DNA of 64,000 nucleotides from Closterium sp. NIES-65. Lineage: Eukaryota > Streptophyta > Zygnematophyceae > Desmidiales > Closteriaceae. Shown in pieces: positions 8,485-21,199 of the stretch. The stretch is taken from assembly GCA_948144175.1 (NCBI GenBank), contig CANXME010000398.1, forward strand, positions 1,106,001 to 1,170,000. Reading direction: 5' to 3'. Within the stretch, counting starts at the first letter, position 1. Each line of letters opens with the position of its first letter. The position numbers and the translations under genes are program-made. Below the pieces are notes generated by a model. It had not been told where the DNA came from, did no database searches, and worked only from the letters and a program-made list of their open reading frames with translations.

Positions 8485-11400
8485 GGTGCGCGCGAGCGGG
8501 CGACATTTCGGGGGGAGACGTTTGCGGAGGGGGCGGGTCTCCGGAAAAGGTGCGCGCGAGCGGACGTCATTTCGAGGGGAGACGTTTGGCGGGGGCGCGG
8601 GTCACCGGAAAAGGTACGCGCGAGCGGGCGACATTTCAAGGGGAGACGTTTGCGGAGGGGGCGGGTCCCCGGACAAGTTGCGCGCGAGCGGGCGACGTTT
8701 AGGGGGGAGATGTTTGCGGGGGGCGCGGGGGTCCGGAAAAAGTGCGCGCGAGCGGGCGACGTTTCGGGGGGAGGCGTTTGCGGGGGGCACGAGTCCCCGG
8801 AAAAGGTGCGCGCGAGCGGGCGACGTTCGGAGGGAGACGTTTGCGGGGGGCGCGGGGGCCCGGAGAAGGTGTGTGCGAGCAGGCGACGTTTCGGAGGGAG
8901 ACGTTTGCGGGAGGGGGGGGGGGGTGTCCCAGGAGAAGGTGCGCGCGAGCGGACGACGTTTCGGGGGGGACGTTTGCGGGGCTCGCGTGGGTCCGGAGAA
9001 GGTGTGCGCGAGCGGGCGAAGTTTCGGGGGAAGACGTTTGCGGGGGGCGGGGATCCCTGAAAAAAGTGCGCGCGAGCGAGCAACATTTTAGAGGGAGACG
9101 TTCGCGGGGGGCGGGGGTCCCCGGAGAAGGTGCGCGCGAACGGGCGACGGTTCAAGGGGAGACGTTTGCGGGGAGCGCGGGAGTCCAGAGTAGGTACGCG
9201 CGAGTGGGCAACGTTTCGGGGGGAGACGTTTGCCAGGGGCGCGGGTCCCCGAAGAAGGTGCGCGCCAGGAGGCGACATTTCGGGGGGAGACGTTTGCGAG
9301 GGGGGCGGGTCCCCAGAGAAGGTGCGTGCGAACGGGTGACGTTTCGGGGGGAGACGTTTGCGGGGGGCGCGGGTCTTCGGAAAAGGTGCGCACGAGCGGG
9401 CGACGTTTCGGGGGGAGACGTTTGCAGGGGGCGCGGGGGTCCAGAGAAGGTGCGCGCAAACGGGCGACGTTTCGGGGGGAGACGTTTGCGGGGAGCGCGG
9501 GTCCCCAGAAAAGGTGCGCGCGAGCGGACGACGTTTCGGGGGAAGATGTTGGGGGGGGGCGCGGGTCCCTCGAGAAGGTGCGCGCGAGTGGGCGACGCTT
9601 TTGGGGGGAGACGTTTGCGGGGGGGGGGCGGGTCCCCGGCAAAAGATGCCCGCGAGCGGGCGACGTTTCAGGGGGAGACGTTTGCACGGGGCGTGCGGGC
9701 CCGGAGAAGGCGCGCGCGAGCGGGCGACGTTTTGGAAGGAGACGTTTGCGGGGGGCGCGGGTCTTCAGAGAAGGTGCGCGCGAGCGGGCGACGTTTCGGG
9801 GGGAGACGTTTGCAGGGGGCGCAAGGGTCCAGAGAAGGTGCGCGCGAGCGGGCGACGTTTCAGGGGGAGACGTTTGCAGGGGGCGCGGGTCCCCGGAGAA
9901 GGTGCGCGCGAGCGGGCGACGTCTCGGGGGGAGACATTTGCAGGGGGCGTGGGGGTCCAGAGAAGGTGTGCGCGAGCGGGCGACGTTTCGGGGGGAGACG
10001 TTTGCGCGGAGCGCCGGTCCCCGGAGAAGGTGCGCGCGAGCGGACGACGTTTCGGGGGGAGACGTTTGCGGGGGCCGCGGGACCCCGGAGAAGGTGCGCG
10101 TAAGTGGGCAACGCTTCGGGGGGAGTCGTTTGCGGGGGGGGCGGGTCCCCGGCAAAAGATGCGCGCGAGCGGGTGACGTTTCGGGGCGAGACGTTTGCGG
10201 GGCTCGCGCGGGTCTGGCGAAGGTGCGCGCGAGCGGGCGACTTTTCGGGGGGAGACGTCTGCGGGGGGCGCGGGGTCCTGAAAAAGTGCGCGCGAGCGGG
10301 CGACGTTTCGGGGGGAGACGTTTGCGGGGGGGGGCAGGTCCCCGGAGAAGGTGCGCACGAGCGAGCGACGTTTTGGGGGGAGACGTTTGCGGGCCTCGCG
10401 CGGGTCCGGAAATGGTGCGCGCGAGCGGGCGATGTTTCGGGGGGAGACCTTTGCGGGGGGCGCGGGTCCCCGGAAAAGGTGCGCGCGAGCGGACGACGTT
10501 TCAGGGGGAGACGTTTGCAAGGGCTGCGGGACCCTGGTCAAGGTGCGCGCGAGTGGGCGACGCTTCGGGGAGAGTCGTTTGCGGGGGGGGGCGGGTCCCG
10601 GGCAAAAAATGCGCGCGAGCGGGCGACGTTTCTGGGGGAGACGTTTGCGGGGCTCGCGCATGTCCGCAGAAGGTGCGCGCGAGCGGGTGACGTTTCGTGG
10701 GGAGACGTTTGCGGGGCTCGCACGGGTCCGGAGAAGGTGCGCGCGAGCGGGCGACGTTTCGGGGGGAGACGTTTGCGTGGGGCGCGGGTCCCCGCCGAAG
10801 GTGCGCGCGAGCGGGCGAGGTCTCGGGGGGAGACGTTTGAAGGGGGCGCGGGGGTCCAGAGAAGGTGCGCGCGAGCGGGCAACGTTTCGGGGGGGAGACG
10901 TTCGCGGGGAACGCCAGTCCCCGGAGAAGGTGCGCGCGAGCGGACGACCTTTCAGAGGGAGACGTTTGCGGGGGGCGCGGGTCCCCGAAGAAGGTGCGCG
11001 CGAGCGGGCGACGTTTCAAGGGGAGACGTTTGCGGGGGGCGCGGGTCCCCGGAGAAGGTGCGCGCGAGCGGGCGACGTTTCGGGGGGAGACGTTTGCGGT
11101 GGGGCGCGGGGGTCTAGAAAAGGTGCGCAAGAGCGGGCGACGTTTCGGGGGGAGACTATTGCGGGGGGGCGCGGGTCCCCGGAAAAGGTGTGCTCGAACG
11201 GACGACATTTTGGGGGGAGACGTTTGCGCGGGGGCGCGGGTCCCCGGAGAAGGTGCGCGCGAACGGGCGACGTTTTGGGGGGAGACGTTTGCGGGCGGCG
11301 CGGGTCCCCGGAGAAGGTGCGCGCGAGCGGGCGATGTTTCAGGGGGAGACGTTTGCAGGGGGGGCGGGTCCCCGGAGAAAGTGCGCGCGAGCGGGCGGCG

Positions 11401-13816
11401 TTTCGGGGGGAGACATTTGCGGGGGGGTCGGGTCCCCGGAACAGGTGCGCGCGATTGGATGACATATCGTGGGGAGACATTAGCGGAGGGCGCGGGTCCC
11501 CGGAGAAAGTGCGCGCGAGCGGGCGATGTTTCGGGGGGAGACGTTTGCGGGGGGGGCGGGTCCCTGGAAAAGGTGCGCGCGAGCGGGCGGCGTTTCGGGG
11601 GGAGACGTTTGCGGGGGGGTCGGGTCCCCGGAAAAGGTGCGCGCGAGTGGACGACATATCGTGGGGAGGCATTAGCGGAGGGCGCGGGTCCCCGGAGAAG
11701 GTGCGCGCGACCAGGCGACGTTTTAGGGGGAGACGTTTGCGGGGGGGGGCGGGTCCGCGGAGAAAGTGCGCGCGACCGGGTGACGTTTCGGGGGGGAGAC
11801 TTTTGCGGGGCTGGCGCTGGTCTAGAGAAGATGCGCGCGAGCGGGCGACGTTTCGGGGGGAGACGTTTGCGGGAGGCGCGGGTCCCCGGAGAAAGTGCGC
11901 GCGAGCGGACCACGTTTCGGTGGGAGACGTTTGCGGAGCTCGCGCGGGTCTGGAGAAGGTGCTCGCGAGCGGGCGACGTTTCGGGGGGAGACTTTTGCGG
12001 GGGGCGCGGGTCCCTGGAAAATGTGCGCGCGAGCAGGCGACGTTTTGGGGGGAGACGTTTGCGGGGGGCGCGGGGGTCCAGAGAAGGTACGCGCGAGCGG
12101 GCGACGTTAAGGGGGGGGACGTTTGCGGGGGCCGCGGGTCCCCAGAAAAAGTGCGCGCGAGCAGGCGACGTTTCGGGGGGAGATGTTTGCGGGGCTCGCG
12201 CCGGTCTGGACAAGGGGCGTGCGAGCGGGCGACGTTTCGGGGGGAGACGTTTGCGGGGAGGTCGGGTCCCTGGAAAAGGTGCGCGCGAGCGGGCGATGTT
12301 TTGGGGGGAGACGTTTGCAGGGGGTGCGGGTTCCCGAAGAAGGTGCGCGCGAGCGGGCGGCGTTTTGGGGGGAGACGTTTGCAAGGGGGTCGGGTCACCG
12401 GATAAGGTGCGCGCGAGTGGACGACGTATCGGGGGGAGACGTTAGCCGGGGGCGCGGGTCCCCGGAGAAAGTGCTCGCAAGCAGGCGAAGTTTTAGGGGT
12501 AGACGTTTGCGGGGGGGGGCGGGTCCCCGGAGAAGGTGCGCGCGAGCGGGCGACGTTTCGGGGGGAGACGTTTGCAGGGCTCGCGCGGGTCTGGAGAAGG
12601 TGCGCGCAAGCGGGCAACGTTTCGGGGGGAGACGTTTGCGGGGCTCGCGCGGGTCTGGAAAAGGTGCGCGCGAGCGGGCGACGTTTCGGGGAGAGACGTT
12701 TACGGGGGGGCGCGGGTCCCCGAAGAAGGTGCGTGCGAGCGGGCGACGTTTCGGGGGGAGACGTTTGTGGGGGGCGCGGGGGTCCAGAGAAGGTGCTCGC
12801 GAGCGGCGACGTTTCGGGTGGAGACGTTTGCGGGGGGCGCGGGTCCCCGGAGAAGGTGCGCGCGAGCGGGCGACATTTCGGGGGAAGACGTTTGCGGGGG
12901 GGGCGGGTCCCCGGAAAACGTGCGCGCGAGCGGGCGACGTTTCGAAGGGAGACATTTGCGGGGCTCGCGCGGGTCCGGAGAAGGAACGCGCAAGCGGGCG
13001 ACATTTCGGGGGGAGACGTTTGCGGGGGGCGCGTGTCCCCGGAAAAGGGATGCGCGAGCAGGCGACGTTTCGTGGGGATACGTTTGCGGGGAGGGCGGGT
13101 CCGCAGAGAAGGTGCGCGCGAGCGGGCGGCGTTTCAGGGGGAGACGTTTGCGGGGCTCGCTCGGGTCTGGATAAGGTGTGCGCGAGCGGGTGACGTTTCA
13201 AGGGGAGACGTTTCCGGGGGGCGCGGGTCCCCGGAGAAAGTGCGCGCGAGCGGGCGACGTTTCGGGGGGAGACGTTTGCGGGGCTCGCGCGGGTCCAAAA
13301 AAGGTGCGCGCGAGCGGGTGACATTTCGGGACGAGACGTTTGCGGGGGGGCGCGGGTCCCCGAAGTAGGTGCGTGCGAGCGGGCGACGTTTCGGGGGGAG
13401 ACGTTTGCGGGGGGCGCGAGACCCCGGAGCAGGTGCGCGCGAGCGGGTGACGTTTCGGGGGGAGACGTTTGCGCGTGGGGGCGGGTCCTCGGAGAAGGTG
13501 CGCGCCAGCGGGCGACGTATCGAGCGTAGATATTTGGAGGGCCTTGCGTGGGTCAGGAAAGGGTGCGCGCGAGCGGGCGACGTTTCGGGGGGAGACGTTT
13601 GCGTGGGGCGCGGGTCCCTGGAAAAGGTGCGCGCGAGCGGGCTACGTTTCGGTGGGAGACGTTTGCGGGGGGTGCGGGAGTCCAGAGAAGGTGCGCGAGA
13701 GCTGGCAACATTTCGGGGGGAGAAGTTTGTGGGGGGCGCGGGTCCCCGCAGAAGCTGCGCACGAGCGGACGACGTATCGGGGGGAGACGTTAGCAGGGGG
13801 CGCGGGTCCCCGGAGA
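8485..13816 (+). repeat. 64-bp GC-rich minisatellite, array 1 (G-rich strand on plus)
   Basis: Roughly 83 copies of a 64-bp unit beginning GTGCGCGCGAGCGGGCGACG, followed by two ACGTTT-plus-G6 blocks and a variable tail. The 64-bp spacing is exact in well-ordered parts (for example CGCGCGAGCG at 9841 and 9905). Tail subtypes are GGCGCGGGTCCCCGGAGAAG, a CTCGCGCGGGTCTGGAGAAG form, a CGCGGGGGTCCAGAGAAG form and a CGAGACCCCGGAGCAG form. Units are CpG-dense, with scattered TG/CA variants that look like deamination. Since 64 is not a multiple of 3 and the unit lacks stop codons, all six frames stay open for hundreds of codons; none is a gene. Confidence 0.95.
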
Positions 13817-15941
13817 AACGTCTCCCCTCGAAATGTCGCCCGCTCGCGCGCACCTTCTCCGGGAACCCGCCCCCCCTGCGAACGTCTCCCCCCGAAACAT
13901 CGCCCGCTCGCGCGCACCTGCTCCGGGGTCTCGCGCCCCCCGAAAACGTCTCCCCCCGAAACATCGTCCGCTCGCGCGCACCTTTTCTGGACCCCGCGCC
14001 CCCTGCGAACGTCTCCCCCCGAAACATCGCCCGCTCGCACGCACCTTCTCCAGGGACTCGCGCCCCCCGCAAACGTCTCCCCCCAAAACGTCACCCGCTA
14101 GCGCGCACCTTTTTTAGACCCGTGCAAGCCCCGCAAACGTCTCCCCCCGAAACGTCTCCCCAAGAAACGTCGCGCGCTCGCGCGCACCATCTCCCGGGAC
14201 CCGGCCCCCCCGCAAACGTCTCCCCTTGAAACGCCGCCCGCTTGCGCGCACCTACTCCGGACCCGCGCGAGCCCCGCAAACGTCCCCCCCCGAAACGTTG
14301 CCCGCTCGCGCGCACCTTTTCTGGACCCCTGCGCCCCCACAAACGTCTCCCCCCGAAACGTCGCCCGCTTGCGCGCACCTTTTTTGGACCCCCGCGCCCC
14401 CCGCAAACGTCTCCTCCCGAAACGTCGCCCGCTCGCGCGTACCTTCTCTGGGGACCCGCCCCCTTCGCAAACGTCTCCCCCCCGAAACGTCGCCCGCTCG
14501 CGCGCACCTTTTCCGGGGACCCGCGCCCCCCCGCAAATGTCTCCCCCCGAAACGTCGCATGCTCGCGCGCACCTTCTCCGGGGACCCGCCCCCCCCGCAA
14601 ACGTCGCCCGCTCGCGCGCACCTTTTCTAGACCCCCGCGCCCCGCGCAAACGTCTCCCCCCGAAACGTCGCCCGCTCGCCCGGACCTTCTCCGGGGACCC
14701 AGCCCCCCCCTGCAAACGTCCCCCCCCCCCCCCGAAACGTCGCCTTCTCGCGCGCACTTTTACCGGGGACCCGCGCCCCCCGCAAACGTCTCCCCCCGAA
14801 ACGTCGCCCACTTGCGCGCACCTTCTCTAGACCTGCGCTCCCCGCAAACGTCTCTCTCCGAAACGTCGCCCGCTCGCGAGCACCTTCTCCGGACCCGCGC
14901 GAGCCCCGCAAACGTCTCCCCCCAAAACGTCGCCCGCTCGCGCGCATCTTCTCCGGGGACCCGCCCCCCCCCCCCGCAAACGTTTACTCCCGAAATTCGC
15001 CCGCTCGCGCGCACCTTCTTTGGGGACCCGCGCCCCCCGCAAACGTCTCCCCCCGAAACATCGTCGCTCGCGCGCACCTTTTTCGAGGACCTGCGCCCCC
15101 CGCAAACGTCTCCCCCCGAAACGTCGTCCGCTCGTGCGCACCTTCTCCGGGAACCTGCGCTCCCCGCAAACGTCTCCCCCCGAAACGTCGCCCGCTCTCG
15201 CGCACCTTCTCTGGACTCCCCCGCCCCCCACAAACGTCTTCCCCCGAAACGTCACCCGCTCGCGCGCTCTTTTTTTGGACCCCCGCGCCCCCCGCAAACG
15301 TCTCCCCCCGAAACGCCGCCCGCTCGCGAGCACCTTCTCCAGACCCGCACGAGGCCCTACAAACGTCTCCCCCTGAAATGTCGCCCGCTCGCGCGCACCT
15401 TATCCGGGTACACGCCCCCCCCTGCAAACGTCTCCCCCCGAAACGTCGTCCGCTCGCGCGCACTTGCTTCGGGGTCTCGCGCCCCCCGCAAACGTCTCCC
15501 CCCGAAACGTCGTCCGCTCGCGCGCACCTCTTCTGGACCCCCGCGCCCCCTGCAAACGTCTCCCCCTGAAACATCGCCCGCTCGCACGCACCTTCTCCGG
15601 GGACCCGCGCCCCCCGCAAATGTCTCCCCCCGAAACGTCGCCCGCTCGCGCGCACCTTCTTAGACCTTTGCGAGCCCCGCAAACGTCTCCCCCCAAAACG
15701 TCGCCCGCTCGCGCGCCCCTTTTCCAGAGACCCGCGCCCCCAGCAAACGTCTCCCCTTGAAACGTCACCTGCTCGCGCGCACCTTATCTGGACCTGCGCG
15801 AGCCCCGCAAACGTCTCCCCCTGAAACGTCGCCCGCTCGCGCGCACCTTTTCCGGGGACCCGCCCCCCCGGCAAACGTCCCCCCCCGAAACGTCGCCTTC
15901 TCGCGCACACCTTTTCCGGGGACCCGCGCCCCCCCGCAAAC

Positions 15942-16316
15942 TGTCAGAATCCCAACCTGTAGACAATTGGGATAAAATGGCTTGTTTCAGTAGCGGGTCA
16001 GTGTGCCTATAATCCCCCAGGCGAACGCGCCTGTAACCCTCTCCAGGATCAATCAGGCATCCACTGTGCAGATCTACTGACACCCCTCCACACTGGAAGG
16101 CCCAGGACTAACCACAGCGGCACCGGCCTACATGTGCATACACCACGATTCGAACCTGAGACCGCTCTGATACCATGTCGGATTCCCAACCACTAGACCA
16201 TTGGGATAAAAGGGCTTGTTTCAGTAGCCGGTCAGTGCGCCCATAACCCCCCAAGCGAACGCGCCTGTAACCCTCTCCAAGATCAATCGGGCATCCACAG
16301 TGCAGATCTACTGACA
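15942..16316 (-). mobile_element. TRIM-like miniature LTR element, copy 1 (375 bp)
   Basis: Two 141-bp direct repeats (15942-16082 and 16176-16316), each with TGTCAG...CTGACA-type ends, flank a 93-bp core. On the minus strand the core begins with TGGTATCAGAGC (16164-16175), the initiator-Met tRNA primer site, directly after the LTR end. It finishes with the purine-rich CAGTGTGGAGGGG just before the other LTR. This is LTR-PBS-PPT-LTR with nothing else, the layout of terminal-repeat retrotransposons in miniature; it cannot code for protein. Flanking pentamers are CAAAC and CAAAA. A/B-box-like sequences span the LTR/primer-site junction. A dimerised tRNA-derived SINE is the main alternative. Confidence 0.75.
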
Positions 16317-19300
16317 CAAAACTCGCCCGCTTGCGCGCACCTTCTCCAGACCCGCGCGAGCCCCGCAAACGTCTCCCCCCGAAACGTCGCCCGCTCGCGC
16401 GCGCCTTTCCCGGGGACCCGCGCCCCCCGCGAACGTCTCCCCCCGAAACGTCGCCCGCTCGCGCACATCTTCTCCATGGACTCGCGCCCCCCGCAAACGT
16501 CTCCCCCCGAAACGTCGCCCGCTCTCGAGCACCTTCTCCGAACCCGCGCGAGCCCCGCAAACGTCTCCCCCCGAAAGGTCGCCCGCTCGCTCGCACCTTC
16601 TCCGGGGACCCGCCCCCCTTGCAAACGTTTACCCCCGAAAGTCGCCCGCTCGCGCGCACCTTTGCCGTGGACCCGCGCCCCCCGCAAAAGTCTCACCCTG
16701 AAACGTCGTCCGCTCGCGCACACCTTCTTCGGGGACCTGCGCCCCCCGCAAACGTCTCCCCCCGGAACGTCGCCCGCTCGCGCGCACCTTTTCCGGGGAC
16801 CTGCGCCCCCCGCAAACGTCTCCCCCCAAAACGTCGCCCGCTCGCGCGCACCTGCTCCGGGGTCTCGCGCCCCCCAGAAACTTCTCCCCCCGAAACGTCG
16901 TCCACTCGCGCGCACCTTCTCTGGACCCCCGCGCCCCCTGCAAATGTCTACCCCCGAAACATCGCCTGCTCGCACGCACCTTCTCCGGGGACCCGCGCCC
17001 CCCGCAAACGTCTGCCCCCGAAACGTCGCCCGCTCGCGCGCACCTTCTTCATACCCGTGCGAGCCCCGCAAACGTCTCCCCCCGAAACGTCTCCCCCCGA
17101 AACTTCGCCCGCTCACTCGCACCTTCTCCGGTGACCCGCGCCCCCCGCAAACATCTCCCCTTAAAACGTCACCCTCTCGCACGCACCTTATCCGGACCTG
17201 CGCGAGCCCCGCAAACGTCTCCCCCTGAAACGTCGCCCGCTCGCACGCACCTTCTCCAGGGACCCGCCCCCCCTGCAAACGTCCCCCCCCCCGAAACGTC
17301 GCCTTCTCGCGCGCACCTTTTCCGGGGACCCTCACCCCCCGCAAACGTCTCCCCCCAAAACGTCGCCCGCTTGCGCGCACCTTCTCCATACGCGCGCGAG
17401 CGTTGCAAACGTCTCCCCTCGAAACGTCGCCCGCTCGCGCGCACTTTTTCCAGGGACCCGCCCCCCTCCCGCAAACGCTACCCCCGAAAGTCGCCTGCTC
17501 GCGCGCACCTTCTCCGGGGACCCGCGCCCCCCGCAAACGTCTGCCCCTGAAACGTGGCCCGCTCGCGCGCACCTTCTCCGGGGACCCGCGCCCCCCGAAA
17601 ACGTCTCCCCCCGAAACGTCTCCCGCTCGCGCACACCTTTTCCAGAACAGCGCGAGCCCCTCAAACGCCTCCCCCCGAAACGTGGCCCGGTCGCGCGCAC
17701 TTTCTCCGCGGACCCGCCCCCCGCGCAAACGTCTCCCCCTAAAACGTCGCCTGCTCGCGCGCACTTTTTCCGGGGACCCGCTCCCCCCGCTAACGTCTCC
17801 CCCCGAAACGCCACCCACTCGCGCCCACCTTCTCCGGGGACCCGCGCCCCCCGCAAACGTCTCCCCCCGAAACGTCGTCCGCTCGCGCGCACCTTCCCCG
17901 GGGACCCGCGCCCCCTCGCAAACGTCTCCCCCCGAAACATCGCCCGCTCTCGCGCACCTTCTCTGGACCCCCGCGCCCTCCGCAAACGTCTCCCCCCGAA
18001 GCGTCGCTCACTCGCGCGCACTTTCTCCAGGGACCCGCGCCCCGCGCAAACGTCTCCCCTTGAAACGTCACCCGCTCGCGCGCACCCTATCCGGACCCGC
18101 GCGAGCCCCACAAACGTCTCCCCCTGAAACGCCGCCCGCTCGCGCGCACCTACTCTGCGGACCCACGCTCCCCGGAAACATCTCCCCCCGAAACGTCGCC
18201 TGCTCGCGCATCCCTTTTGCGGGGACACGCGCCCCCCGCAAACGTCTCCCCCCGAAACGTCGCCCGCTTGCGCGCACCTTCTCCAGACCCGCGCGAGCCC
18301 CGCAAACGTCTCCCCCCGAAACGTCGCCCGCTCGCGCGCACCTTTTCCGGGGACCCGCCCCCCAGCAAACGTTTCCCCCCGAAACGTCGCCCGCTCGCGC
18401 GCACCTTCTTCGGGGACCCGCGCCCCCCGCAAACGTCCCCCCCCCGAAACGTCGCCCGCTCACGCGCACCTTGTCTGGACCCCCGCGCCCCCCGCAAACG
18501 TCTCCCCCTGAAACGTCGCCCGGTCGCGAGCACCTTTTCAAGACCCGCGCGAGCCCCGCAAACGTCTCCCCCCGAAACGCCGTCCGCTCGCGCGCACTTT
18601 TTCTGGGGACCCGCGCCCCCCGCAAACGTCTCCCCTCGAAACGTCGCCGCTCGCGAGCACCTTCTCTGGACCCCCGCGCCCCCTGCAAACGTCTCCCCCC
18701 GAAACGTCGCCCGCTCGCACGCACCTTCTCCGGGAACCCGCCCCCCCCCTGCGAACGTCTCCCCCCGAAACGTCGCCCGCTCGCGCGCACCTGCTCCGGG
18801 GTCTCTCGCCCCCCGCAAATGTCTCCCCCCAAAACGTCGTCCGCTCGCGCGCACCTTTTCTAAACCCCGCGCCCCCTGCGAACGTCTCCTCACGAAACAT
18901 CGCCCGCTCGCACGCACCTTCTCCGAGGACCCGCGCCCCCCGCAAACGTCTCCCCTCGAAACGTCACCCGCTCGCGCGCACCTTCTTCAGACCCGTGCAA
19001 GCCCCACAAACGTCTCCCCCTGAAACGTCGCGCGCTCGCGCGCACCTTCTCCGGGGACCCGGCCCCCCTGCAAACGTCTCCCCTTGAAACGCCGCCCGCT
19101 TGAGCGCACCTTCTCCGGACCCGCGCGAGCCCCGCAAACGTCTCCCCCCGAAACGTTGCCCGCTCGCGCGCACCTTCTCCAGGGACCCGCGCCCCCCGCA
19201 AACGTCCCCCCCCCGAAACATCGCCCGCTTGCGCGCACCTTTTTTGTACCTCTGCGCCCCCCGCCAACGTCTCCCTCCGAAACGTCGCCCGCTCGCGCGC

Positions 19301-20824
19301 ACCTTTTTTGGACCCCCGCGCCCCCCGCAAACGTCTCCTCCCGAAGCGTCGCCCGCTCGCGCGTACCTTTTCTGGGGACCCGCCCCCTCCGCAAACGTCT
19401 CCCCCCCGAAACTTCGCCCGCTCGCGCGCACCTTCTCCGGGGACCCGCACCCCCCCGCAAACGTCTCCCCCCGAAACATCGCCCGCTCGCGCGCACCTTT
19501 CTAGACCCCCGCGCCCCGAGCAAACGTCTCCCCCCGAAACGTCGCCCGCTCGCTCGCACCTTCTCCGGGGACCCGCCCCCCCCCCGCAAAAGTCCCCCTC
19601 TGAAACGTCGCCTTCTCCCGCGCACTTTTTCTGGGGACCCGCGCCCCCCGCAAACGTCTCCCCCCGAAACGTCGCCCACTTGCGCGCACCTTCTCCAGAC
19701 CCGCGCGAGCCCCGCAAACGTCTCCCCCCGAAATGTCGCCCGCTCGCGCGCATCTTCTCCGGGGACCCGCCCCCCCCCCGCAAACGTTTACCCCCGAAAG
19801 TCGCCCGCTCGCGCGCACCTTCTCTGGGGACCCGCGCCCCCCGCAAACGTCTTCCTCCGAAACATCGTCGCTCGCGCGCACCTTCTTCGAGGTCCTGCGC
19901 CCCCCGCAAACGTCTCCCCCCGAAACGTCGCCCGCTCGTGCGCACCTTCTCCGGGAGCTTGCGCTCCCCGCAAATGTCTCCCCCCGAAACGTCGCCCGCT
20001 CTCGCGCACCTTCTCTGGACTCCCGCGCCCCCCACAAAGGTCTCCCCCCGAAACGTCGCCCGCTCGCGCGCAACTTGTCTGGACCCCCGCGCCCCGGGAA
20101 AACGTCTCCCCCGAAACGTCGCCCGCTCGCGCGCACCTTTTCCAGGGACCCGCGCCCCCCGCAAACGTCTCCCCCCGAAACGCCGACCGCTCGCGAGCAC
20201 CTTCTCCAGACCCGCACGAGGCCCTGCAAACGTCTCCCCCCGAAATGTCGCCCGCTCCCGCGCACCTTTTCCAGGAACACGCCCCCCCCCTGCAAACGTC
20301 TCCCCCCGAAACGTCGCCCGCTCGCGCGCACTTGCTCCGGGGTCTCGCGCCCCCCGCAAACGTCTCTCCCCGAAACGTCGTCCGCTCGCGCACACCTTGT
20401 CTGGACCCCCGCGCCCCCTGCAAACGTCTCCCCCCGAAACATCGCCCGCTCGCACGCACCTTCTCCGGGGACCCGCGCCCCCCGTAAACGTCTCCCCCCG
20501 AAACGTCGCCCGCTCGCGCGCACCTTCTTCAGACCTTTGCGAGCCCCGAAAACGTCTCCCCCCGAAACGTCTCCCCCCGAAACGTCGCCCGCTCGCGCGC
20601 ACCTTCTCCGGGGACCTGCGCCCCCCGCAAACGTCTCCCCTTGAAACGTCACTTGCTCGCGCGCACCTTATCCGGACCTGCGCGAGCCCCGCAAACTTCT
20701 CCCCCTGAAACGTCGCCCACTCGCGCGCACCTTCTCTGGGGACCCGCCCCCCCAGCAAACGTCCCCCCCCGAAACGTCGCCTTCTCGCGCGCACCTTTTC
20801 CGGGGACCCGCGCCCCCCGCAAAC

Positions 20825-21199
20825 TGTCAGAATCCCAACCACTAGACCATTGGGATAAAAGGGCTTGTTTCAGTAGCGGGTCAGTGTGCCCATAATCCCC
20901 CAGGCGAACGCGCCTGTAACCCTCTCCAGGATCAATCGGGCATCCACAATGCAGATCTACTGACACCCCCCCATACTGGGAGGCCCAGGACTAAGCACAG
21001 CGGCACCGGCCTACATGTGCATACACCACGATTCGAACCCGAGACCGCTCTGATACCATGTCTGAATCCCAACCACTAGACCATTGGGATAAAAGGGCTT
21101 GTTTCAGTAGCGGGTCAGTGCACCCATAACCCCCCAGGCGAACGCGCCTGTAACCCTCTCCAGGATCAATCGGGCATCCACAATGAAGATCTTCTGACA
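20825..21199 (-). mobile_element. TRIM-like miniature LTR element, copy 2 (375 bp)
   Basis: Same architecture and identical lengths as copy 1: LTRs 20825-20965 and 21059-21199, core 93 bp, primer site 21047-21058, PPT CAGTATGGGGGG next to the LTR at 20965. It is flanked on both sides by CAAAC, consistent with a 5-bp target-site duplication, although CAAAC is also part of the 64-bp unit (GCAAACGTCTCC). It lies in the same unit context as copies 1 and 3, so it probably spread with the array rather than by a separate insertion. Confidence 0.75.

Noticed and set aside
10351..12405. 684-codon open frame, Arg/Gly-rich
   Set aside because: Lies wholly in 64-bp array 1; same reason.
16140..16208. 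Genuine tRNA gene
   Set aside because: A and B boxes and an anticodon-like stem are present, but no acceptor stem pairs and the base before the anticodon is A rather than T. The segment lies across an LTR/primer-site junction repeated in every copy.
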